Shown here: piece after piece, positions 1 to 11,073 of the stretch | Layout: every line of letters starts with the position of its first letter | Position numbering within the stretch: the first letter of the stretch is position 1 | NCBI GenBank assembly: GCA_029931535.1 | Contig: JAQPZY010001561.1 | Coordinates: 3,527,001-3,591,000 of the forward strand | DNA from: Margaritifera margaritifera | Lineage: Eukaryota > Mollusca > Bivalvia > Unionida > Margaritiferidae | DNA: 64,000 bases | Direction of reading: 5' to 3' | Notes under the pieces: generated by a model | The model's input: the letters and a program-made list of their open reading frames with translations, nothing else | Databases searched by the model: none | Told to the model about the DNA's origin: nothing | Translations under genes and position numbers: made by a program

Positions 1-96
1 TGTATATGCATTTCCGTTGTAGAACACCAGTATCTTCTATGCATTTCCGTTGTAGAACACCAGTATGCTCAATGAATTTCCGTTGTAAGAACATGT
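1..96. repeat. 33-bp tandem repeat, about 3 copies, cut by window edge
   Basis: The motif TTTCCGTTGTAGAACACC recurs with a period of 33 bp (unit starts at 7, 40 and 73). The last copy has a one-base insertion and then decays. The array probably continues upstream of the window. Confidence 0.9.
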
Positions 97-402
97 AAAT
101 TGTAATTATGAAATTTGTATCTATATAATGCACTTACAAATGTGATTCACAACGTTTCTCGACGTGGCGAATACACCAACAGCAATGAGTAATAAAATCT
201 TGAAAAGATCTTCTGTGAAGGTTACGTTTGTATAGTCCCGTGTCTTTGAATTTTGTGGATACTTGCTTCCTCCTCATTATCGTGCGTTTTGAGAGCAACA
301 TTTCTAAATGGCTTCGTCTATCAACGCTTTCGCCAATATGCATACGCTGTCTATTTTCGCACATTGCCATAACCTGGATTAGTACCATCCTTCCCCTTCA
401 TA

Positions 403-600
403 GAACCCCGATGATTCAGTGGTTAAGGCGTTTGTGTAGTAACCAGAAGGGTGCTGGTTCAATTCTCACTATGGAATAAACTCTGAGTGGCTACTGTGGT
501 GTGTCCATGGGCAATGTACTTTATTTGACATGCCGCTATTTAACATTCAAAGTGCTGTTGTGTCGTAGGAAGTGAAAACCAATAAAAAAATAAAATAAGA
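403..600 (+). mobile_element. tRNA-derived SINE (copy 1)
   Basis: A tRNA-like head carries an A-box-like stretch (CAGTGGTTAAGGCG near 418) and a B-box-like stretch (GGTTCAATTCT near 456). A body follows that matches the copy at 7574-7754: a TGTGTCC...GGGCAA...CTTTA block and a GCTGTTGTGTCGTA block near the 3' end. It ends in an A-rich tail (570-600). The body resembles the conserved central domain of some metazoan SINEs, but I could not run an alignment. No target-site duplication is obvious. It is diverged and probably old. Confidence 0.75.
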
Positions 601-1126
601 AACTTGCTTAGCTTGAGCGATACGTCTATAGGATACACTTGCCTGGTATTAATAAAACTGTGCATAAAACTGACAAAAGTAGTTGAGACGTTATTTTCTT
701 TCGCAATAGATATCTCTTGATCTGAGACTTGTAGCTGTATTTCATTCTAGTTCTGTCTATGCACGGGAACAGTTAAACATTTTGTAAATATATTTAACAG
801 ATTGACATATTAACTTTCAAGCAATTTACCCAGGGGATTTTTCCCCTTGTATTTAGAAACAATTCAATCTTTTTTCTCCATGTTCTTGTTTCTAAATTGT
901 GTGTGTGTGTTGTAGAAATAAATAGTGGCTTTCTATGCCTTCTTTATTTGTATACTTCTGATTTATATTGCTTCAACTGATGGAAAAAGCAAAATTGTCG
1001 AATATGCATTCTTATATCCGGTTCTTTTCTGACGTGAAAGCTATTGGTTATATAAAGAATAATGACTTAATCTTGCATTGTTTAATGTAGCATTTGGAAG
1101 TTTTCAAGTAAATAAGGAAATCACCT

Positions 1127-1130
<4 letters not shown>
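601..1130. other. AT-rich sequence, nothing recognised
   Basis: Unique AT-rich sequence with one short GT run near 900-910. No coding signal or repeat is visible. Confidence 0.6.

Positions 1131-1191
<61 letters not shown>
1131..1191. repeat. (AT)n microsatellite, about 30 units
   Basis: Uninterrupted AT dinucleotide run. It is self-complementary and could extrude as a cruciform. Confidence 0.98.
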
Positions 1192-1195
<4 letters not shown>

Positions 1196-2017
1196 GAGAT
1201 ATGCATCTGTTAAATAGATAATGCAAGTGTAAAAAAAGTCCGGAATCTTTTTTTTTAATTATAATGTGCATGTGCGATAATTACAAATCAAATTGAAATC
1301 GCTAAAGAAAACGTACCGTTGAAGACAATGGAAATGTGTGAATATTGAGTAAATCAGTAACAACATATTGTTTTCGGGTTGCTTCGATTATCTTTGTTAG
1401 TTGCAATGCCATCACTGAATGTGTTTCTGATATCAGTATATATGCATGTATCCTAATACATTCTAGATGGTTTGACACAATAGCAAAATGCAAATAATAA
1501 ATACTGCCATATACACATAATTATTTTTTGTTTTCTTTGCTACTTTATATCTTTGAAGCTAACCTTTCAAGTCCATGACTGAAATTATCTTTCTTTCCTA
1601 GCAGAAATCTACTCATTATTGATCGACGTCTGTCTGCTATGAAACTCATTTGAATTTAAAATTATATTCATTTCAGTCTCATAATTAAATTATTACAGTA
1701 TTGTTCCCTATGAATTAATTGAACACGCATTTATTGGCGGCTGAACGCCTCTCAACAGCACGCAATCATTAAAACCAATCAATCTGAAAATACTTTCATA
1801 TTTGAATCTTTTTTATATTTCGATCAAGCGCAAGGGTGATTGTGATGAATTTGATATTTCTTTCAAACGCATTTACGATTGTGATGCATCCTGTATTGAC
1901 TAGATAATCTCAATTGACAATATGATTCATGATTAATGTTGCTGTTTTTACAAACATTTAACTAAAATGCAAAGAAAAACACCATCAAGATATTTTAAAA
2001 TCTGACAGGAGGTCTGT
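1192..2017. other. AT-rich sequence, nothing recognised
   Basis: No long reading frame, RNA gene or repeat is visible here. Confidence 0.6.
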
Positions 2018-2497
2018 CTGTCTGTATGTACGTATGTATAGATGCATATATGTATTCATGTTTGTATATATATACGTTTGTATGTATATATCTGTATGTC
2101 TCCCTCTGTATTTGTTTTTATGACTATCTGTCAGACCATATGTATGTAAGCATGTATGCATATACCTGTCTCTTTATATCAGTCGTTATGTATGTATGTA
2201 TGTATGTATGTATGTATGTATGTATGTATGTCTGATGTATGTATATATGTATGCATATACCTGTGTTTCTTTCTATCAGTCCTTATGTATGTATGTATGT
2301 ATATATGTATGTATGCATGTATGCATGTATGTATGTATGTATGTATGTATGTATGTATGTATGTATGTATGTATGTATGCATATACCTGTGTTTCTTTCT
2401 ATCAGTCCGTATGTATGTATGTATGTATGTATGTATGTATGTATGTATGTATGTATGTATGTATGTATGTATTTATGTATGTATGGATGTATGTATG
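2018..2497. repeat. TATG tetranucleotide array with nested non-repeat spacers
   Basis: The stretch starts with CTGT repeats and becomes (TATG)n. It is broken three times by a similar spacer of about 36 bp that begins GCATATACCTGT and ends ATCAGTC, at about 2158, 2253 and 2380. The second and third spacers are nearly identical; the first is more diverged. Open frames here on both strands (poly Met-Tyr-Val-Cys and poly Tyr-Ile-His-Thr) follow from the repeat and are not genes. Confidence 0.95.
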
Positions 2498-2654
2498 AAA
2501 CAAATATTTCTACCATATCAAGAGGTGCTCTCAAATGTTACTGAGAAATTGTTTAAAATTCTAAAGCGACATTAATCAACAAGTTCTGATTATAACATCA
2601 AAAGAACCGATAAACGTCATAGATTTAAATTCGCGAGCATAGAAAATAGATAGA

Positions 2655-3064
2655 TTGACTCTGTCTTGACATTTCAAGTTTGTACAGTATTTGACTCTGT
2701 CTTGACATCTCTAGTTTGTACAGTATTTGACTGTCTTGACATTTCTAGTTTGTACAGTATTTGACTCTGTCTTGACATTTCTAGTTTGTACAGTATTTGG
2801 CATTTCTAGTTTGTACAGTATTTGACATTTCTAGTTTGTACAGTATTTGACTCTGTCTTGACATTTCTAGTTTGTACAGTATTTGACTCTGTCTTGACAT
2901 TTCTAGTTTGTACAGTATTTGACTCTGTCTTAACATTTCTAGTTTGTACAGTATTTGACTCTGTCTTAACATTTCTAGTTTGTACAGTATTTGACTCTGT
3001 CTTGACATTTCTAGTTTGTACAGTATTTGACTCTGTCTTAACGTTTCTAGTTTGTACAGTATTT
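2655..3064. repeat. 36-bp minisatellite, about 11 copies
   Basis: Unit of 36 bp beginning TTGACTCTGTCTTGACATTT. Some copies lack the CTCTGTCTT part, so unit length varies. As 36 is a multiple of 3 and the unit lacks stops in some frames, long artificial frames appear on both strands. Confidence 0.97.
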
Positions 3065-3452
3065 GCTCTCCATTCATCAAATATATTATTTCACGTTTTT
3101 ACCTGAATTATTGTAACATTATGGTTTCAGATAGACTTGTCATATTGAAATCCAGATTGAAATTGGTACATTGACAGATTCAGTTTCATATATAAGTAAA
3201 CGTAATAGTCTTACAAGTGATTTGTAGTATATTTGTGAGTAAACATTATCAAAACAAAGCCTCGAAATTGTTGTAAAGCTATATCTACCTTGTAAATATG
3301 TATCTTTGGGTTTATTTTTACTCAGTCAGAAAGTGTTTTCTACGATGATATTATAGTAATACAGTAAATTACTCTTTATAATAACAACGTGACTTTTCTA
3401 GACATGTACAGGCCCTACCCAAACAAAATGCGAAAGACAGCAGTTGAACTAA
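3065..3452. other. AT-rich sequence, nothing recognised
   Basis: Unique sequence between two minisatellites, with no coding or RNA signal seen. Confidence 0.6.
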
Positions 3453-3948
3453 GTTCAGTTTTTGTATGATAGAAATAGAGAATGCATTTAGCCACAAGCT
3501 GGCATGAAAGCCTAAATTAAAATTCAGTTTTTGTATGATAGAAATAGACAATGCATTGAATCGCATCTGGCATGAAATCCTAAATTAAAATTCAGTTTTT
3601 TTATATGATAGAAATAGATAATGTATTCAATCACAAGCTGGCATGAAAGCCTAAATTAAAATTCAGCTTTTGTATGATAGAATTAGACAATGCATTGAAT
3701 TACAAGCTGGCATGAAAGCCTAAATTAATATTCAATTTTTGTAAGATAGAAATAGACAATGCATTGAATTGCATCTGGCATGAAAGCCTAAATTAAAATT
3801 CAGTGTTTGTATGATAGAAATAGACAATGCATTGAATTTCAAGCTGGCATGAAAGCCTAAATTAAAATTCAGTTTTTTTATGATAGAATTAGACAATGCA
3901 TTGAATTACAAGCTGGCATGAAAGCCTAAATTAAAATTCAGTTTTTGT
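3453..3948. repeat. 69-bp minisatellite, about 7 copies
   Basis: Unit of about 69 bp containing GATAGAAATAGACAATGCAT and CTGGCATGAAAGCC, with starts near 3453, 3522, 3590, 3659, 3728, 3797 and 3867. Copies differ by point changes and 1-2 base indels, and the last is partial. Confidence 0.96.
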
Positions 3949-4236
3949 CGGAGAAAGACTAGGATCATTTTCGTATCGTTGAGAATGGACGGCTTTGCAA
4001 AAATGTCATTACTCTTTTTCTGCAGTTATCCTCCTGTATATTGTAGTTTCTGGAACACATCTCCGCACCAATTGTCTCTTGTTCTTCAGTTCCTCATAGA
4101 GTAAATTACCATGCGTCCGCAAACAGGTTGTATGAGACAAGTTTTGTCAGGCCGTGCGTATTGTTTTACAGCCATTAGCCGTATGCTATTCAAGAAGGAT
4201 GCGTTTTATGAATCGTAGTCAATTCCATTTCTTATA

Positions 4237-4301
4237 ACACAAAATATATATTGAATCAATAATATATAGTACACAAAATATATATTGAATCAATAATATA
4301 T
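4237..4301. repeat. 34-bp direct duplication
   Basis: Two near-identical AT-rich copies containing ATATTGAATCAATAATATAT, at 4237 and 4271. Each contains the palindrome ATTGAATCAAT. Confidence 0.9.
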
Positions 4302-4999
4302 TGTTTACACCTTTGTGTGCGCTTGTATTGCTATTATTGAAATGTTATAAGCCGAATGATTAGCCATTAATTTGCCTCACTGACTGAAAAAGAACAAACA
4401 TAATTGTCTTGTGGATAATTTTCTGAGAAATCTAGCGTAATTTCTATGTATGTGACACGAAAGATGACTAAGTTTGAAATTCAACCATATGTATGTAATA
4501 GTGGAAATCTTTCATGTACAATTTATTAAAATGTTATTCGAGTTTGACTAATAAGGACTAAAACATCTGAAAACTTAATGTTAAGGTAATTTCACGACTT
4601 CCATGTACTGACCTTATATGACTGATCACAGATTTTCATTGAATTCAATCTTAAACATAACACATCAATATTGAAGAAGTTAAATGTGCATAGTACATAC
4701 TTACGGCCGGTGTGTACTAACGGTAAAACATACAGTCTGTACAGTAACAGTGTTTGTTTTGTTGTATTGCTTAGACTCAGTATATTCTAGATCGAAAGTA
4801 GAGTTTTTGCCGATATAGTTGTAAATGTTATGCTTTATGAATATAAATGGATAATTTACGTATTCATTCATGGGCTTGGTATTTAGATCAACAAAAGAAC
4901 TTGGGAGTATTATTTTTTTCAACCATTGTTTATTAATAACGATTTGTCAGATGCTTTCGATACTGGAAGTAATAAGCGCGTAAGTTTTGAATTTTAGTC
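4302..4999. other. AT-rich sequence with minus-strand AATAAA
   Basis: No confirmed gene. On the minus strand an AATAAA (4929-4934) lies about 65 bp past the stop codon of the candidate exon at 5000-5241. Confidence 0.5.
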
Positions 5000-5241
5000 T
5001 TAATCCCGGCCATGAAATTCTTTGTTAATTTCAAGTATATTAGGCTTGTAGATGGAAAGACCAGGCTTGGACATGTAAAGCGAATTATTTTCTTGCTGTT
5101 CAATTCTTTTTACAGCTTTGTTAATTACTTCGTTGCTATGTGAATATGAAACATTCGCATTTGGTAAATCAGTTTTGAATATCACTTCTCTTGTCGTCAT
5201 TTTTTTTTCTTCAAGTGACTTGTTAAAATTGAAATCTAATT
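5000..5241 (-). CDS. Candidate 3'-terminal coding exon, unknown product
   Basis: The minus-strand frame is open for about 78 codons from a possible splice acceptor (TTAG at about 5242) to a TAA stop at 5000-5002. An internal ATG at 5198-5200 would give 66 residues. The peptide is hydrophilic and of mixed composition, unlike the low-complexity chance frames elsewhere: it includes KTDLPNANVSYSHSNEV and ends NKEFHGRD. An AATAAA sits about 65 bp downstream on the same strand. The acceptor has only a moderate pyrimidine tract. A stronger one (CCCTTTCAG, near 5262) leads into a stop in this frame. I recognise no family. A chance open frame is at least as likely. Confidence 0.2.
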
Positions 5242-5261
5242 ATTGAGTTGAGTAATCTCTT

Positions 5262-5933
5262 GTCTGAAAGGGATACTATGATTTGATGCACACCAATGCT
5301 ATGTGAGGTCATAGCCCAAACATTTACTGCCCTTCTTCTAAAGGGATACTTTGCTTTGATGCACACAAGTGCTATATGAGACCATAGCCCAAATACTTAT
5401 TTCCCTTTTTTCTAAAAGGAATCATATGCTTTCATACAGACCAATGCTATATGAGGCCATAGCCCAAACCTTTATTGCCATTATTCTGCATGGATACTAT
5501 GCTTTGATGCACACCAATGCTATATGAGGCCATAGCCCAAACCTTTGTTGCCATTGCTCTGCAAGGATACTATGCTTTGACGCACACCAATGCTATATGA
5601 GGCCATAGCGCAAACCTTTATTGCCCTTTTTCTAAAAGGGACACTATATTTTGATCCAGACCAATAATGCTATACGACGCCAAAGCGCAAACCTTTATTG
5701 CCTTTTTTTCTGAAAGGGATACTATGCTGTGATACACACCAATTATATATTAGACCATATCCCATACCTTCATTGGCCTTTTTCTAAAAGGGATATTATG
5801 CCTTGATGCACACCAGTACTATGTGGGTCAATAGCGCAAACCATTATTGCTCGTCTTCTAAAAGGAATAATATGTTTTGATGCACACCAATGCTATATGA
5901 GGTCATAGCATAAACCTTTATTGACCTTTATTA
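5262..5933. repeat. 74-bp minisatellite, 9 diverged copies
   Basis: Unit of about 74 bp with the core TTTGATGCACACCAATGCTA followed by a GCCATAGCCCAAACCTTTATTGCC-like segment. Copies begin near 5262, 5338, 5412, 5485, 5559, 5632, 5709, 5785 and 5858. Divergence between copies suggests an old array. A lone copy seems to lie at 14870-14925. Confidence 0.96.
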
Positions 5934-6535
5934 TAACGTATTTTTATTCAATAGTCTGACTTTTTTTTCTCTCAGTATAACCAATACTAAATGGACTTAA
6001 CTATATGAATTGCTGATAAATGTGTTGTTTTTGGAATATTTGTGTTAGGTCAGACAGGGTTATTACATCGTTTGTATGGGTTTCTTATAATTCCTGATGA
6101 CTCAGAGCTTCACAGCAATGTTTAGAGCAGATAGCGGAATTGTGTACATATGACCAAAATTTAGACGACATTTAAGTGTACAAATGTATTTAGAATAATG
6201 TCTGAAAATATAATCATGAAGCGAGTCGTGTTATTTAACTTAATTTATCAAAACCCTCAATGCCTCATTTTCATGGTATGTCAGACTGGTTTTTTGGATG
6301 AAAATCCTCTTGTAAAAGATGTCCAAAATCATCATGCTGCAGTTTAGTATATTTTATTTATTTTGTGAGCATGCGCAATCAATGATCTCATTTGAAAAAG
6401 TTCCAATACTTAGTATAATGTCCACAAATTAGACTTCTGTTTAAGAAGTGGGAGTTTTCTTTTAGGGACATGAGACAGGACTTTAGCTCTGCAACCTGTC
6501 CATTATCGAAAGGATAGGAGGAGAGAAGACGCGAA
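5934..6535. other. Unique sequence, nothing recognised
   Basis: No coding, RNA or repeat signal identified. Confidence 0.6.
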
Positions 6536-6905
6536 GCTGTGTACCAATAGTTCTTATGTTTGTTTGCAGTTCTGTATCAATAGTTCTTAGGCTAATACCA
6601 AGCTGTGTACCAATAGTTCTTAGGATTGTACCAAGCTGTGTACCAATAGTTCTTAGGATTGTTCCAAGCTGTGTACCAATAGTTCTTAGGCTTGTACCAA
6701 GCTGTGTACCAATAGTTCTTAGGCTTGTACCAAGCTGTGTACCAATAGTTCTTAGGCTTGTACCAAGCTGTGTACCAATAGTTCTTAGGCTTGTACCAAG
6801 CTGTGTACCAATAGTTCTTAGGCTTGTACCAAGCTGTGTACCAATAGTTCTTAGGCTTGTACCAAGCTATGTACCAATAATTCTTAGGCTTATTTGCAGT
6901 GCTGT
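6536..6905. repeat. 33-bp minisatellite, about 11 copies
   Basis: Unit of 33 bp containing GTACCAATAGTTCTTAGGCT and TGTACCAAGCT. Edge copies are degenerate and share TTTGCAGT-CTGT at both ends (near 6562 and 6893). The unit is open in both directions because 33 is divisible by 3. Central copies are nearly identical. Confidence 0.97.
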
Positions 6906-7560
6906 TTTGTATATAGATAATTAATTGTTTCCAAGTCTCTGATGTATAAAGATTTACTCGACTTAAAAGGTTATTAAATACAGTGCAAAATATAAATAGA
7001 GTATTCTTCAATAGAGTTTTCCATTATAAATATAGTATTCTTCAATAGTGTTTGCCATAGCCATGCTATTTATCTTGATTGTAAGAAAGAAACCTTTTAA
7101 TACTTGTACGTTTAATTACTTTTTTCAAAGGCACAGTTTGATCTAAGGATAAATTTCTCTTCCGAATGGGTACGATTTCTTTGAAATTACTTTCAAACAC
7201 GACAGTGAATCTAATCTGAAAAAGGAGCATGTTTGATGATTGCGTGCTCCAGACGGAAAAATTGTGTAATTTACCAGACAGGGACAGTCTAAATGGGGAT
7301 ATAGACCTATCTTTCTGATGGAATCGACATCAAAGTTGTTAAGCTTTCATATAACCACGATTAGTTCTATAATTTTTCGTTGGGATTAAATCCTTATTTT
7401 TTTTTTATTTATTTATTTTTTTTTATGAATGCAACCAGCATTAAATAAATAGGGCAATAACGGATGACAGTTAGTCTACCTACCATTTTGCATACAACTG
7501 CAAAAAGAAAATATTCATACAAATAATAATGGATCTTGCATCCAAACATATGGCATTGTT
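6906..7560. other. Unique sequence, nothing recognised
   Basis: AT-rich sequence with a T-rich run near 7397-7424. No gene seen. Confidence 0.6.
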
Positions 7561-7767
7561 CCAATTACGTTAAGCAGTTGCGGTGGGTTAGTGGTTAGCA
7601 TGCCGGACTCGAGACCGCAAGGGCACTGGTTCGAGTCCTACAATCAGATCGGCTACAGTGTTGTGTAGTTGGGCAAGGAGCTTTACTCCAATTGTCTCAG
7701 CAATAAATATCCTACTTGTATTGCTGTGCCGTAAAACACCAAAACCAAACCAAACCAATTACGTTAA
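7561..7767 (+). mobile_element. tRNA-derived SINE with perfect 13-bp target-site duplication (copy 2)
   Basis: CCAATTACGTTAA occurs at 7561-7573 and again at 7755-7767, bounding an element of 181 bp (7574-7754). The head has an A-box-like GTTAGTGGTTAGCATG and a good B box (GGTTCGAGTCC, 7628-7638). The body has GTGTTGTGTAGTTGGGCAAG and CTTTACTCCAATTGTCTCAG, then TGCTGTGCCGTAAAACACC and a short CAAAC-rich tail. It shares the body with the copies at 403-600 and 14680-14830. The clean duplication shows it was inserted by target-primed retrotransposition and is younger than its relatives here. Confidence 0.93.
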
Positions 7768-8218
7768 CTTTGGCTTTACGCTCAAGAAAAATTGTATTTA
7801 TTTGAGACTTAGCTAAGCCTGACAAAGTGCATTTCTTGTGCGCTATAACTAAACTTGGAGTGTACTTCAGCTGTACACAAAACTCTGCAAAATAAGTAAA
7901 ATAGTGTGCACTACTTGATCACACCTATTGCATCAAAGAATACATTTTACTTAAATGTAAACATACACATAAAATTACAAAATCAAACGGCAAATAAGTC
8001 ATTCCAAATTGCACTGGATCATGATGATCATGACGCTCAGGATAAATTGTATATATGAAAGAAAACTGACCAGCAACAGTGGAAAACTGGTGTAAAACTA
8101 GCCCTAATATATTATAGCTTTCGGAATCTACCGATTCCTTTCTCAAGGACACAGCGACAAAGGACAACTACACAAATGAGACAAGTACAAGACACAAAAC
8201 TGTAATTTATATAATCTA
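7768..8218. other. Unique sequence, nothing recognised
   Basis: No coding or repeat signal beyond the flanking elements. Confidence 0.6.
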
Positions 8219-8655
8219 CATGTTTGGCTGTAGATATTTACAACAAGGATACAATACAAAAAGAAAAAATGAACACGGTTGTAAGGCTGTAGATATTTAC
8301 CACAAGGATACAATACAAAAGGAACAAAATGAACACGGTTGTAAGGCTGTAGATATATACAACAAGGATACAATACAAAAAAAATATGAAAGGAACACGG
8401 TTGTAAAGCTGTAGATATTTACCACAAGGATACAATACAAAAAGAAATGAAAGGAACACGGTTGTAAGGCTGTAGATATTTACAACAAGGATACAAAACA
8501 AAAAGGAATAAAAGGAACACGGTTGTAAGGGTGTAGATATTTACAACAAGGATACAAAACAAAAATGAATGAAAGGAACACTGTTGTAAGGCTGTAGTTA
8601 TTTCCACAAGGATACAATACAAAAAGGAATGAAAGGAATACGGTTGTAAGGTGCT
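8219..8655. repeat. 61-bp minisatellite, 7 copies
   Basis: Unit of about 61 bp containing GGCTGTAGATATTTACAACA, AGGATACAATACAAAAAG and GGAACACGGTTGTAA. Copy length varies slightly at an A-rich site. Open frames across it are repeat artefacts. Confidence 0.96.
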
Positions 8656-9017
8656 ACATGCTTACGATAGATCTTAAGAGGACGCCTTCAAGACAGAACT
8701 TGGTTAGGCCAAAGGAATCTAATTGCTAACTTAAACAAGTAGGTCAGCAAATACCAATTTGCGTGCTCTATATTTTGGGCTGTCGACAACTGTCCAATGA
8801 AAATGTTATTAGGATATAGTATTTTTATGAACCAGCGATTACTTAAAACTAGCCAATTTTTTTTATTTATAAAGTAGTATTACAGAATTGTGTTATGTAT
8901 AAAAAAAAATAATAAACTCAATTATATGCACTTTTTACATTTGAAAAAAAAATTAAAAATGCAGGTTAAGATCATTGGTTTGAGAAAACAAATTAATAGC
9001 AGGAATATGTGATTTTC
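8656..9017. other. AT-rich sequence with A and T runs
   Basis: Unique AT-rich sequence next to the 3' end of the Penelope-like fragment. It may include decayed parts of that element, but nothing is recognisable. Confidence 0.5.
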
Positions 9018-9430
9018 TTAACTTTCGTAGGAAATTTCTTGTTCACGGGAATTTGCTCTTTTGAATTCTTCTTGATTTAAGCGGCTAGCTTTGAGCGTTC
9101 GCAGCCGGTGAATCCAATATGTTTCTTTAGATTTACATTTTTCTGTGCTCCATTTTAAGTTATGGGCGATTCCAGTCAGGATTACATCACCGAAAGTGTG
9201 GCCGGGGGAAGATAAATATTCATCCACTGGGCTTCTTGCCATTCGTTTTAGTCTGCCAATGTGATTAAATTCATTCTAATATTTAATTCCATTCTTGCCC
9301 CAACATATTGGGTGATGCATACCTTGTATGTATTGAGACAAACCATTTTTGCTTTCAACGTTATATTTGGTAGCTTTGAGAACAAATTTAAGTTAAATTT
9401 CAGGAATTCGCGTACTTCATGGATACAGAA
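9018..9430 (-). pseudogene. Penelope-like element, GIY-YIG endonuclease fragment
   Basis: Read on the minus strand, one frame (about 9430 to 9265) contains VCITQYVG, with Tyr-Val-Gly at 9299-9307, followed by LNIRMN. This fits the GIY-YIG nuclease start and the following Arg-x-x-x-His region. The frame then shifts by one base near 9264-9270 and continues as HIGRLKRMARSPVDEYLS, then PGHTFGD and KETYWIHRLRTLKASRLN, ending at a stop at 9018. The order YVG, R...H, SPV-x-E, GH, RE-x-x-WI and L-x-T-x-x-x-x-LN is the layout I know from Penelope-like endonuclease domains, where the late Glu is catalytic. The reverse transcriptase that should lie upstream (higher coordinates) is not recognisable. This is a dead, 5'-truncated copy. 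Confidence 0.7.
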
Positions 9431-10740
9431 TTGGACCTTTCTTTACTTCTATTTAATTTTAGAAACAAAAGAAAATACCACTAACTCTGGTGGAACATAA
9501 GGGTTGGTAATTATGTAATTCCCAGGCCTTTCTATCTTGTACGCATAAATGGAGAGATGATGGGGGAAAAAACACGCTTGATCAATAGCCAGTGTTATAG
9601 TCTACTTATAAAATAGCAACGGGAACTTGTGATGGTATCGTGCTGATTAGGTTTGAAAAATAAAATCTATTTGGTCATATAAGTGCACAGGGAATAGCAC
9701 CAACCACGGAGGACATTGCGAAATCAACGGAACGTTGATTGACACTAGTTTGCAGATAACACTAAGGTCAATGTATGAGGTGAACCTGTTGGGTTCAATT
9801 CGTACGGTCAATTCCCCAGACTACCAACTATGTTGATTTTTTATAATATGTGTCAGTAACTATTTAGTATGTTAAAGAAATATGAATAGATTTGGTAAAT
9901 CCGCTATATGTTGCTACTATACTGTCATGGCAAGATGCCTTATTGGTCAAACAATCTGCTGTTCCTCTGTCCTAAACGGAAAGATATAATCAGTTTTTCC
10001 TCTGACTTGGACAGAAACGACAAACTGCGCCTTTCTTAATGATGAAAGGCCAAAAAGATATTTAGCCAACCTTTGTTTACTTCAGCTAGAATCTACATGC
10101 AGTGCTTCACTGATCTAATATTCGAACTTTTCTTTAAGTCTTTCTTAATTAATTTTATCTCAATCTCCAGGAAAGAAAAATATAGAATTAAGTTCTCATA
10201 ATCTTCAGAAATATATTTCGCTTCTTTCAAAAACTTGCGTCTTCTGGCGGCGATTTTGTCATTCGATGTAGAAATATTCGAAACCTTTGTACCAATTTAC
10301 AATAACGCATATTTTTAATGCATTTTAACTGAAAAGGTGCTTAACAAATTGACACCCATTTACATTTTTCTCCCGACTCCGAAGATAATAAATGATTTCA
10401 GAAGACTCTTTTTAATATGAATTTCTCTGCACAGATAGCTTCTTTTTGGCACGACTTATACCATGCCAAACATAGTAACAAATGCATCATGTCATAATTT
10501 GAAGTATAAAAAAGCATATCAGAGAAAGTAACAAAATTTTTAAATAAGTGGCCTCTATCTTTACTGTTTGGACTTAGCACAAAACCTGCATGGTGAATGT
10601 TCCTTTTATGGCAAACTAGCTTTAAGTATTTGTCTACTCCAGAAGTACGTTTTGTAGAAGACATCCATGAATAGAAAGTGGGGGAGTTACAGAGGAAATT
10701 GAACGTCTGCATCACAATGAGCTTCTGCGTATAGTTTTAC
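9431..10740. other. Unique sequence, nothing firm
   Basis: A minus-strand frame at 10398-10712 is open for about 104 codons from an ATG, but it has no recognised motif and is within chance expectation for this amount of AT-rich DNA. A weak B-box-like stretch (GGGTTCAATTCG near 9789) could be a decayed SINE head. Confidence 0.5.
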
Positions 10741-10866
10741 AGTCATTTGATCAAGGAGCCAGTGACTCAGTGCTTACCGTCATTTGATCAAGGAGCCACT
10801 GACTCAGTGCTTACCGTCATTTGATCAAGGAGCCACTGACTCAGTGCTTACCGTCATTTGATCAAG
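10741..10866. repeat. 37-bp minisatellite formed from a SINE 5' junction
   Basis: GTCATTTGATCAAGGAGCC recurs at exactly 37-bp spacing (units start at 10741, 10778, 10815 and 10852). Each unit consists of about 15 bp of flanking target sequence plus the first about 22 bp of the SINE head, ending CTCAGTGCTTAC. The fourth unit runs on into the full SINE. Confidence 0.92.
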
Positions 10867-11073
10867 GAGCCGCTATGACTCGGTGCTTAACGTGCCAGAT
10901 TCGCAACGTCAGTGGTGCAAACCTGCATAGGGCCGACAGACGTGGCGGCCGTCGTGCGTCCATGAATAAGGCATATTAATCCAATCACTTTGGCACGTTA
11001 TAAACTTTTATGTCTTGATGAGTCGTCATGCACCAATCAACCAACCAACCCATCAACCAACCCATCAACCAAC
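10867..11073 (+). mobile_element. tRNA-derived SINE with CAAC-rich tail
   Basis: A-box-like GACTCGGTGCTTAACGTG is followed by B-box-like GGTGCAAACCTG (near 10916). The element ends in a CAACC/CATC-rich tail (11037-11073). CGTCAGTTGATCCAG follows at 11074-11088 and matches 13 of 15 bases of CGTCATTTGATCAAG at 10852-10866, so this pair is read as a slightly mutated target-site duplication. Its head differs from the 7574-7754 type. Confidence 0.75.

Noticed and set aside
134..388. 84-codon minus-strand frame that runs straight into a GTAAGT donor-like sequence
   Set aside because: The donor is good and CpG content is a little high, but no acceptor with a pyrimidine tract is found and no motif is recognised.
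2156..2575. Long open frames of poly Met-Tyr-Val-Cys on the plus strand and poly His-Thr-Tyr-Ile on the minus strand
   Set aside because: They are direct translations of a TATG microsatellite with no start, splice or conservation support.
4701..4922. Minus-strand frame of 73 codons ending at another GTAAGT
   Set aside because: AT-biased composition, no acceptor, no motif. GTAAGT alone is common by chance.
7580..7650. Functional tRNA gene
   Set aside because: A and B boxes are present, but no acceptor stem pairs and the sequence continues into a SINE body with target-site duplications.
9690..9840. Another SINE head (GGGTTCAATTCG)
   Set aside because: The A-box region is too decayed and no body or tail follows.
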